DNA of 64,000 nt, taken from contig CANMKE010000001.1 in assembly GCA_947498325.1 (NCBI GenBank), positions 310,001 to 374,000 of the forward strand, written 5' to 3'. The translations under genes were made by a program, and so were the position numbers. Below the pieces are notes generated by a model. That model did no database searches, was not told the DNA's origin, and was given only the letters and a program-made list of their open reading frames with translations. The stretch comes from an uncultured Persicobacter sp. (GTDB lineage Bacteria; Bacteroidota; Bacteroidia; Cytophagales; Cyclobacteriaceae). Below are positions 23,479 through 35,400 of the stretch, piece after piece (position 1 is the first letter of the stretch; each line of letters begins with the position of its first letter).

Positions 23479-26400
23479 ATGGGAAAGACTTTACCTGTTT
23501 TTCTGTCCCTTCTTTTTGCGTTGGTATTTTTAAGTACCTATAATCCCGTGTATGCGCAAGATTGTAACACGATCGGTTCACCCGCAGGGGCACCGTCGAT
23601 TTTTAATAACTTTGAAAATCCAATCGATAATTGTTCCGGTTCGGCGGAGGTAAACTGGACTTTTGGTTGGCGTTTGTCAGCTGCTGAGGCCGCCAATTGC
23701 AAAATCGAAATCAATTGGGATGATGGTACAATAGAACGGATCGATCTTACCAATATTTCATTTAATACCGCCTATTATGGTATTGTGGATCGGAAACATA
23801 CCTACGATTATGACAATGGTAGTGCTGCTCCATCAGGCAATAATATTGATGCGGCGCAACAGAGCTGTACTTATCTTCCAAAAGTAACCCTTGTCGTAAA
23901 TGGAACAGTATGTTTAATTTCAGCCGAAGGTAACCGTGTAACCGTTTGGGACACAGAGGATAATGCTCTTTTGAATTCGATCGCTGAAGAGGATGCCCGA
24001 AATGGGGGCTCAGGTTTGTTTAATTCTCCAGCAGGTGGAGATTACGATATGTGTGCGGGTAATACCAATGCGCATTTTTTGGCAGATTTAACCGTATGGA
24101 ACTGTACAACGAACCCACAGGAAGATTTGAACCCTAATACACACGGGCGTTGGGTACAATATGTATATGGAGAGACCAATGGTGTTACTGGTGGTAATGT
24201 TACCGTAGGAGGTGTACCCATGACTGGGGTATATTATGGTCCAGTAACTTGGATTGCAAATTCGACTGACCCCGGTGGCGAGACGCTTCCAATTCGTTTT
24301 CCAGCAAATGCTGGAGCCAATGAATGTTTTTCGGTTCGTCTTCGTTCATGGAACGTCTGTAACCCTTATGGCGCAGCAGGGTCTGAAGTCCCTGTTGGTT
24401 CGTTTAATGAAAACGATTTCGCATGGCAAGAGGATCCCGTGGACTTGTGGACAAGAACCATTTGTACTGTGGAAGCGCCAAACCCTCCATTGGCAGCGGA
24501 CTTGAAAATTTGTGTTGGTGGAGATCCAACGCTGAGGGCCAACGGTCAGGCGGGAGCAGTAATCCGATGGTATGAAGAAGATCCAACCCTTTCTGCGGTA
24601 GCATTAACACCTGTTCGTACAGGGGCTAATTTCGATCCCGCTAACCCCGATAGAACACTTTCAGATCCTTTCAATCCTAATCCAGGAAGTGTCAAAACCT
24701 ACACTTATTGGGTAACACAAGCTTACGATGCAGGTGCAGGAGAAGATTGTGAGAGTTTGCCCCGTGAGGTTATTTTGACAATTTACCCTGAGGTAAAAAA
24801 CAACACCATCAATGATGATCAGGAACTTTGTTATACAAATCAAACGGGAAATAGAATTGACCCTGCATTAATTACAGGCTCTACCCCAACTGGTGGCGAT
24901 GGCAGTTATGTTTATCAGTGGCAACAACGCTATAATGGTGGCGCTTGGTCGGATATCGGAGGCGCAAATGATGTTAATTATGACCCGCCTGTGTTGGACA
25001 ATACGACAGATAATGCCGTTACTTATTCCTTTAGAAGAATTGTATCTTCAGGAGATTGTGATAATGGCGGGACGCCAGGGAATGAGTGTGTGAATAACCT
25101 TTGTGAGTCCATTTCAGCAGAGGTTGATATTATCGTTCATCCTCGAATGAGAAGTAACAACATCCGTTTTGATCATAACGATCAATCGGTGATTGAGCTC
25201 TGCGCTAACACTTCCCCTGGAGATTTGAAAGGGGCTGAAATAAAAGGTGGCCGTGGTAATATAACTTATACTTGGACTCGCTCCAAAGATGGTGCTGCAC
25301 CTGTCGTAGTTTCCAATAACAGAAATTATAACAATTCACCAGATTTAACACCAGGGGTGTATGAGTTTGTGCGTATCGCCAAAGATGAGTGTGATGCTGT
25401 CCTGACTTCAAACACAATTACGGCGCATGTTCGTCCAGTGGTGCCAACACCTGCTGCTTATATAGAAATTCAATCTACAAACGTTGGCCAAACAGCGAAA
25501 ATATGTTTTGAAGAACCTTTTACTTTTGTTGTAAGCGGGGCAAAACGATCTTTCACGGTCAATGGCGAAGAGCGCCTGATCGAATATCGACCATATGACC
25601 TTGCTTCGGGGAATTATGGTAAAACCTGGACAGTACCTGCAAGTGAGGGTGCTAATATTTCTTTTGTTTATGGCGCAGAGGATAGAGATCGAAAATTTTC
25701 GATCCGGGCGCGCTTTGTAGAGGACGATGATTTTGCGTCGAAATGTGAAGAGGAGTCTGCGGAACTTAATATTATTGTAAACCCCGAAGTTCTTATTGAT
25801 GCAGGGGCAGACCAACTGCTCTGTAACGGAGAGACCATCACCCTTGATGGTACAGCTTCAGGAGGAACGGAGAATTTGGAGTATCGATGGACGGGCCCGA
25901 AAGGGTTTGCTCAAACAGGTAATCCTGTTAATGTTCCGAATGGCCAATACCCTGATCTCAATATTGATAATGTTTATCAGTTAACCATCACAGACAAAGG
26001 CTTTAATCATTCTGTGGGTGGGGCATCCTGCCAAATGGTAGAGGATATTACGGTCAAAGTCTATGAAAACCCTTCCGCTTCGGTAGATGTTGCAGCTCAG
26101 ACCATCTGTCCTGGTTTTCCTGTTGAAATGGTATCAACCATTAATAAGGGAGACAATGGAAATCTTACTTTTGAATGGAGCTGGGACAGGGAAGGTGATT
26201 TCCCGATTTCTGATTATTTGTTTACCACCAATGGAGGAAATGGTCAGGGAGCCACAACCATGGAAACCCCATTCTTTATTCCTGATGGAAATTTGAACGG
26301 GAGCTTTATTTTTACCCTGACGGTTACAGAAACACATGCAGATGGTCATTTTTGTACCGTAGCCACGGTTTCGGAAGAAATTATAATTGATCCTGATGCG

Positions 26401-29400
26401 CCTAAAGGAACGATATTGACCTTTGCAGACCAATCTGGCGTAAGCATTCCTGCTGGTTTGTTGAATGGCGACGGAACGGCATTTGATAATAGTTGTGCGA
26501 CAGATGAGTTTTATTATGTTGGCACGGAGGCTTATTGGAAAAATGATATTCCAGGGAGCAATTACGACGAAGTGTATTTCTCTGTGATTAATAAAGTGAC
26601 TTCTGCCGTATTGGTAGCGGAGCATCAATTGGCGGGTAATACCTTTAATAATAATAACAGCCAGTCGAGTAGTTATAAATTTGACCAAGAAGGAGAATTT
26701 GTTGTGCGTATGCGCCTTCGAAATTCAAATAATTCAGGAGAATGTAGCGAAGCAATCGTTAACAAAACGATCCATGTTTTGCCATTGCCAGATATCGAAG
26801 TGCTTTCTTTCTCTCCAATCTGTCAGGGGATTACCATTGATTTTGAGGAGAACACAGCTTGGGGAAATTTAAGCCCAATCCATTATTCTTGGGAGATAAA
26901 AAATAAAGCCAACAACACGGTTGTCGCAGTGGTGCCAGGCAATAACGCTGGGGCAGACAATGAAGCGAGCTATCAATACAATAATTTTGGAGTTTTTGAA
27001 GTTCGGGTAATTGTGGAGGCTACTTCTCCAAATGGGATCAGTTGTCATTATTCCAAAGTAGTAGGAGAGCAGGTGGTTGATGAGTCACCGATTGTTTCTT
27101 CGGATTTGGTAACAGGAGATTTCATCGATGCTTGTGGTGCTTTTGAGTTGGATTTGAAGCAAATGGCGACGGACATCAATTTGACTTATACAGGGCAGAA
27201 AGAAATTCTCTGGTCATTGAAGTCTGCTAATGGAAAGTATAAATTGGATGACGATGGAAATGAGTCCCCGGTGGTTTCCTCCAAGCATTTCGAGAACTTT
27301 TATGTGCCTTCAGTCAATGACGAAGACAAAGACATTATTCTTGAATTCCATGCTAAAAACCTGGATAACCAACCTGCCTGTCAGGTGGCGACCATAGAAA
27401 TTCCAGTTCATGTTTATCCAACGCCTGCAGTAAATCCAATTGTTGATGAGCGTTTTTGTTATGACGCGCAGGTTTTACTGAATGCGGAGCGTACCGATGT
27501 GAACGCCAATACGGACGATTTTGACTGGGTATTACTTTCCGATGATACCAATAAATTTGGAACAATCGCAGGTAATCAATATACCCCGAATACGGCGTTT
27601 ACTGATTCTGTACACGCACATTTAAGAGTTTTCCCTACCAATGTTGTGGCTGTTTGTGATGTCGATGTTCAGGCTAATTTCGGGGAAACTGTTGAGGTTC
27701 AGCATAATGCTAAAATTGAAATTGCAGGCCTGGTAAGCGATGTTAATATTTGTTCAAATGTTAATGAACAATTCCGTGCCGAGGTATCAGGTGGAAATAA
27801 AAGTTATACTTATGATTGGTTTTTGAATAACATTACAGAATCAAATCCTTCTGAAATTTATAATTTCCAAAAGGAGGTGATTTTTGCTGATGCTCGGGAA
27901 ACGTATGATTTGAAATTTTTTGTTAAGGATAATTTTATCTCTACCGTAGGCGATGAGTGTTATGCCGAATTTAATATTGATATTACCGCTTTAGCATTAC
28001 CTCAAATAAAGGCAGACGATAATTTAGATGTTTGTTATGGTGATGACATTACTGTAGGCTCGGAAGTAAACCTTCCTGCAGACGGTCGTGCTTTGGCTGA
28101 AGTGAGATGGAGTGAATTCACCGGTGGGAATTTCGTTCAAAAGGCCACAGGTTTGGTCATCGATAAGAATCATGCTGATTATGCGGCCATCTACCCAGAC
28201 ACCCCTCCTTATCCTACCAGCCGTGAAAAAACACTTTTTGCGCAGGTAGAGGATGAGTATGGTTGTGTGAGTCCGTTAAGAAGTGACATTGCGACAATTA
28301 CCCAAAAAGTCAAAGTAAATGCAGTTCCTGAAATGCCTCTGCTTTCAGGGGAGGAAAGCTTCTGTATGGATTCAGGCCTTAAGCCAAACTTTGTTTACGC
28401 CTTTAATAATGGTGTTTATTCGCCAGATTATTCTTACGAATACAGTATTTCTCCTGATGACCCAGCAAAGGTCATCTATTCTGAAATTACCATTGCCAAA
28501 GCATTTTTTGTGGAATACCAGGATGCGGGTGTTTTTGATTTGGAGCTGCAGATTAAGCAAAATTATTCGAGTGGTTTGGTTTGTGCATCCCCAGTGGCGC
28601 AAAAACAAATTGTAGTCAATCCTGAGCCAATTGAACATAATATTATTTCAGATAAAGATAAATTTTGCCAGTGGGAGCAAATTCCATTCAAGATTAGCCC
28701 ATATATCACAGATGATTATGTCTATGAATGGGTAGCTTCTTTTGATTATATCATAGAAAATGGTGCTACAGGTGATGAGAAATTGTTAACCTTCAGTAAT
28801 ACAGGCTTGATTGACATTCTGGTGAATGTGAAAACGATTCAGAAGGATGGTAGTGGAAATATATTGGTCGATGGGTCTGGAAATCCGATTACGGGTTGTA
28901 CCGTTTTGGTGAAACGACAAGTGGAGGTTACCCCATCGCCAGTTTTTGAAACCACCCTTGCTGAAAGTAAAATTTGTAGTGATACACAAATTGATTTATT
29001 GGTTTCCTCAAGTGAAGGTTATGATTATTCTTATGGTTTCAGTGCCACCAATGTAACTGGAGGTAGCAGCGGAACACATAATAATGAAACAAACTTCTTA
29101 ATCACGGATGAATTGAGCCATACGGAAGTTACCGTAGAGGAAGGCTTTTACGATATTATTGCCACAGAAATTACGGGAGATGCTTATAAATGTCAAACCG
29201 AAAAGCAGGTGCGGGTTGAAGTTGTTCCTTCAATTTCGACACCGACAATAGCCATTGCTCCTGTAGATATTTGTGATGGCGCACGGGATGTAACCATTGA
29301 GGCAGATATAACAGAAGGCTCTGCTTACTACTGGCAGTTCAGTATGGATGATGGTGCAACTTTTGAGTCCATCCTTGATTTTGATGATGGCAATGGAAAT

Positions 29401-32400
29401 AGCTGGGCAACTTATTTTGCAAATATTGACAAGCCAACGCTGGAAATCAGAAATGCCGTTTACGAGGTGCTGAATGATGTTCAGTTCCGTCTGGAAATCC
29501 AAGGCTGTAAGGGAATTGAAACGAGTAACATCGTTACGCTTAATATTAAGCCAAGGACAGAAATTATTAAAGATCCTCAGAATCAGGAGATTTGTGAGGA
29601 TGTTTCGGTTCAGTTGTTCATTGAAATTGAGCCTTATGATCCCTCCAATCCACCAAGAATTCAATGGCAACGTTACGACTCCAGTCAGCGTGCATGGGTC
29701 GATCTGCCTGAAGGATCAGACTTTTCAGGAACCAATACGCTAACCCTAACCATTGAAACACCTTTTGTTGTTTACGAAAATAACAATGCCAATTTCAGGG
29801 CAATGATCCAGGGGGAATGTGATGATGATTGGAAACGATCAGAAAACGCCGTATTAACCATTAATAAAAAGCCTTCTCTGCGGGTGCCTTTGGTCTCGCA
29901 GACGGTCTGTAATGCCTATGGTGAAAAAGCAGAGTTTTTTGCCGATGCGTTGAATACCTTTTTGCCAACTTATCAGTGGGAAGTCAGTACCGATGGCGGG
30001 TTAACCTGGACCGATATTGATGTTACCAACCCAGATTATGAAGGTGCTGATGAAGAGGTGCTGTTGGTGAAAAATGTCAGCAATAAAGACGGCTTCAGAT
30101 ACAGTGTTGTCATTGGTAGTGCGTCCAATACTTGTAATTCCACTGCCCGACCTGAGCCAGGAGAGGAGGCAACGCTAACGGTTCTTCCTTTACCTGAGGC
30201 TTTTGAGCAGACCTATGAGGTGTGTTCCGATGACGCTGGTGGCGAGATTTCAACGATTAACCTGACAGCCTATGATGAGGATGTGAAAGGAACAAATGAT
30301 GCCGCAATTATTGTTAAATGGTTTTTGGATGATACTTACCAGACAGAGGTGAGTAATAAGTTTGCTCACCCAGTTCGGGATCAGGATCAGGTTTATCCTT
30401 TGGTTGTAAACGGACAGGCCTGTGAAAACGGGACAAAGGTTACTTTTGACCTTATTACACGCCCAGGAATCGCAGCAGACATGATTACTCAATATCAGGT
30501 GTGTGCTGGTACGCAACTGCTTATTTCGCCTACGGCGGAAACAGGCCAGGGAGCAGAGGTTTTTCAGTGGGAACTGGTAAGAAATGCAAATATTGATGGG
30601 CTTCCTGTTGCTGACAGTGGAACGGGTGATTTTGATTTTGTACTCGCCAATAGCACCACTTTTGATCAGGGGCTTGAAATTATTTTTACGGCAGCTAACA
30701 GTATCGATGGATCAGCAAGTTGTGTGTCAAAGCCTGTGGCCGTTACAGCAACGGTTTACCCAACACCAGTGGTGGAATTGGAAAATAATCGTGCAGACAT
30801 TTGCGATGAAGGAACTACCGCTGTTTTGGTAAAAACCCCAATTACACCTGCGAATAACTCTTACTTTACCTTTACTAAAGACGGCGTTCCGCAAGTGGAT
30901 GAAAATGGTGATGTGATCGAATTGACAAACTATTCGTCGATCGCTCAGGTGCTTGAAAATACAACTCAGGCACCGATCAATTTTGAGTTTGAAGTAACTC
31001 CTTGGCGGGTAGGTTGCTCAACGCCCGGCTTGTCGGCAACTACAACGGTGAAGGTCAATCCAACACCAATAGCACAACTTACGGTGGACAAAACTGAAAT
31101 TTGCTCTGGAGATGATGTGGTTGTAAACATGACTTCAGATACCGAATTGTTACCTGACTTTAAAATGGTTTATACTTATACCTCGGAGTCTGAAAATGGC
31201 TTCGGTACCATTTTGGGAAGTGGCGTTCAAAATAGTTTTGCCGTGGCAGATCAATACAGCTTTTCAGGTGAGTTGGGAAATAAAACCAGTGAGCCTCAGA
31301 AAATGGTGTACACGGTAACGCCATCTGTACAAGGATGTGACAACAATAAAGTATTGTCGGTTTCCAAGGAGGTGATCGTTCGTCCAGTGCCTGTAATCAG
31401 TCTGAAGAATGAAGTTGAGATATTGTGTAACAATGGAACGACAGATATTATGGTCAGCTCTCCAAATGTTACCAATGCTTATTTGCCAACAAGTAAGGTC
31501 AGCCTGAAGGGGACGGCCGTAGCTTCAAGTGCTGATGTGACCGGTTTTACATCGAATATTGATATTGAATTTATTGGTGGAGAGGTACACATTAACGACG
31601 TACTGGTCAACGCTTCCAATGAGGTACAAACGGTAACCTATAATTTGGCACCTTATTTTGATGATTGTTCTGGTGAAGCTAAAGCAACGGTTGTTGAAGT
31701 TTACCCTACCATGCAGGTGGCTGTAGATAATCAGCAGCCAATAATTTGTTCTGAAAGCAGAACGGCATTTGAGTTATCTTCGACGACCAATGTTGCAGGA
31801 CTGAAAATCTCATATCGGGCAGAATGTCCTGACCCTAATGTGTTGGGGTATTCCAATTTTGAACGTTTTGGACAGCCAGGTGATATTGTTGCAGAGCAAT
31901 TGACGAACCTGACTTCATCACCTAAGACGGTTACTTATTTCTTTAAAACCATGACCGAAAATGGGAGCTGTCAAGGGGAGACGATCGAGAAAAAGGTGGT
32001 CGTTTGGCCAAGCCTGATTTTTGATGTAACCGCCGTGACTGACCGTATTTGTAATGAAGAGGAAGGAACGTTTAAAATGAATACCGCCGTGACTGCTTTG
32101 GCGGGATATCAGGTGAAGTTTGATTATCAGAAGGTGGACAATTCAAATGTTTCGGGTGCTTCGAGTGGTACGCAGGCTGTTGATGGCGCTGGAGAGTTAA
32201 TCGTTACCGATCAGTTGGTGAACAGTTCCACTACCGTTCAGGAACAGGTATATCGTATTGCCTTATTAATCACCAAGGACGGTGCGGAATTATGTCGATC
32301 AGAGGAAAAAGAGGTGGCGATTTTTGTCCGTCCAACCCTGTATGTAACAGCGCTTGATGATATGGAAGTTTGCCCTGATAATTTGGTTATTGTACCTCCT

Positions 32401-35400
32401 TTCTCTGGCGCAGAAACCTATACTTGGACGAACACCGATACCTCTATTGGACTTGGTGAAAACGGACAAAGAAATATCCCTGCTTTTACCAGTATTAATG
32501 AAACAGCCCTCGATGTGATTGCTCAAATTACAGTGATTGGTAGTAACCAGGGGTGTTACACCGCCCCAATGTCATTTAATATTAAGGTGAAGCCTACACC
32601 TGAAAAGCCTGAAATCTCAGGTCAATTGGTTTACTGTCAGGAAGAGCCACTTGCGGCCTTGGAGGCCACAGGTACAGACATTAAATGGTATAGCAGCAGC
32701 TACCTTGGCGCAAGTTCATTGATTGGCGCAGGAAATACCTTTACACCGGATGCCGAAGATGTGGATACGCAATACGCGGGAACTTACACCATTTATGCCA
32801 CACAAACGGTGAATGGATGTGAGTCTGAAGCTGTAGAAGTTACTTTCACCGTGAACCCCAAGCCGTTGTTGGCTTTTAACTTGCTCCCAACCTCTGACTG
32901 TACGCCGTTGCAGGTGAAACTGGTGAATGCCTCGCAAGGGCATGACCCTGCCAAGGATCACTGGGTTTATCAGATTGCTGGTGACCCAAGCACACAGGCT
33001 CCTTTAGTTTGGGATGAAGAAGGACAGTTTATTTTCCAGAATAAATCTGGAGCGCTAATTTCTTATGAGGTGATTTATACCGCAACAACCGATTTAAATT
33101 GTTCACGTGAAGAAGTTGCTACAATAGAAGTGAATCCTGAGTTGGAATTTGAATTTAACATTATCGGGCCAGACAATCATCCGGAACCTTCTTGCTCTGG
33201 AACGGAATACACTTTCCGTCGTCAGAATCTTGGGAATACCGATAAAATTGACGGTCTGGTTTATACCTGGAGCTTTGGGGATGGTAGTTCTGTAGTTACT
33301 GATGATCTTGAGGTGAAACATATTTATGAAAACCCTTCTTATGCCAATATTAGGAATTATCGTGTCAGCTTGACGGTATCGGCTCCTTTTTGTCAATCAG
33401 TACAGGAGCAGGAGATTAAAATTTACCCTCAGATTCTTTCCAATATAGAACTGCTGGATAATGTGGGTTGTGCACCTTTAAATGTGAAGTTCCTCAATAA
33501 TTCTCGTGGGTATGCGCCTGAGCTTGGAGTATATCAAAAACGAATTCAGGGAACAGATGACTGGATAGATTTTGAGGTAGCAGACGATCAGGCTATTTTC
33601 GATAATATTACCCAGGCGGTAGAAATTTGGGAAGTTAGATACCTTGCCAAAAATGAGTTTGGCTGTCCAGATATTTCGCAGTCAAAATTAATCACTGTAA
33701 CTCCTCGACCTGTCAGTCAATTCGTGAATGATGCATTACTTTGTGAGGGAGCGCCAGCGAATTTTGATGCTTCCACTTCTATCGGCGATATCGAAAGTTA
33801 TCGTTGGGATATGGGTGACAATACCCTAAATCAGTATGGAGAAACCCTTGAATATACCTATAAGGAAGCGGGTTATTATACCATTACCCTGGAGACAACC
33901 AACAGTTTTGGATGTACTGACCTTTCAACAAGTGAAATTCAGCTACAAATTTCTCCGACAGTCTCTATTGCAGCTGGAGGGCCTAAAGCTTTCTGTGAAG
34001 GGCTTGATGTAAACCTGACGAGCGAAGTTGCCGAAGCGGTAACTTATCAGTGGCTCAAGGATGAAGAAGAGATTGCGGGTGAAACTGCTGATCAGATCAC
34101 GGTGAATACATCAGGAATTTATTCACTGAAAGTAACTCAGGTTGCAGGTGTGGGTTGTTCCCGAATTTCGGATTCCTTAAAGATTCGTGTTTATCCTTTG
34201 CCTGAAGTTGAACTGGTAAGAAACAAAGAAGGAAAGATTCTTTGTCCTGGGGAAGAGGTATTATTCACGGCTGATGCTGATTTGAATATTCAAACCTTCC
34301 TATTTCATGTAAGCGGCGAGGAGTTCACGGCAAATCAGGATCGAAATAGCTTTGTTTATAGCCGCATCAATGATCAGGACGAAGTTTATGCTGAAGCTAT
34401 TACCTTTACAGGTGGTTGTGTGGGTGTGAGCCCAGTCTTAATTCAGCAGGTGGATATGCTTAACCCTAATTTTGAAGTGGTGGGTGAGGCTGTCAGTTGT
34501 TCTCCATTTGTGAGCAGGTTTAAAATTGAGGCATTTAATCCTGCATTGGTTTATACCTGGGATTTTGGGGATGGAACAATTGAGGTATTGGATACCGAAG
34601 AGGTTACCCATACTTATACCAACAGTTCTCCATTCCTGCAAAGCCGACATGCCATTAAATTGACGGTTTCTAATCCAGTCACTGAATGTTCGGCGAGTAG
34701 CAGTCAGGATATTCGAGTGAATCCTACACCAGTGGTAGATTTTAATTTGACTTCGACGGAGGGTTGTGCACCTTTCCGAGCAAGTGCCGAAAATGAATCA
34801 AAATTGGTGAATAAAACGGAAGGAGACACCTACACCTGGACGGTGAAAAATGTACTGACCGATGAAGTGGTCTTTACCTCAAACCTCGAAAACCCTTTCC
34901 TTGAGTTGCAGAATAATACAACGGAGGACATTATGTTTGAAGTCCTTTTGGTGGCTAACGATGCTTTTGGTTGTACTGATAGAAGCTCCCAATTGATCAC
35001 GGTTTATCCGCAGGTGGTATCTTCTTTTTATGTTGATGCAAAAGACAACACCCAATTGTGGCCTGATAATGAATTCAATATTGTGAACACTACTTACAAT
35101 GGAGAGGTGCCTGAGCACTGGACTTACAGATGGGTTGTTGCAGGGCAGGAAGCTCATGTGGGACCTCAGATTGGTGCGGTGAAATTTGATAAGCCCGGCG
35201 TATATAATATTACGCTGATGGTGGCAACGGAGCACTGTAATGCAGAGGTGACGCAGTTGGTTAATTTGCAAAGCACGAACCCAATTGTGGACTTTATCGC
35301 TGATCCTAAAGTAGGCTGTGCTCCTGTGGATGTCAACTTCACAAACACCTCACGTAATGTTGATGAATTCACCAAATACCGATGGGAGTTTGGGGACGGG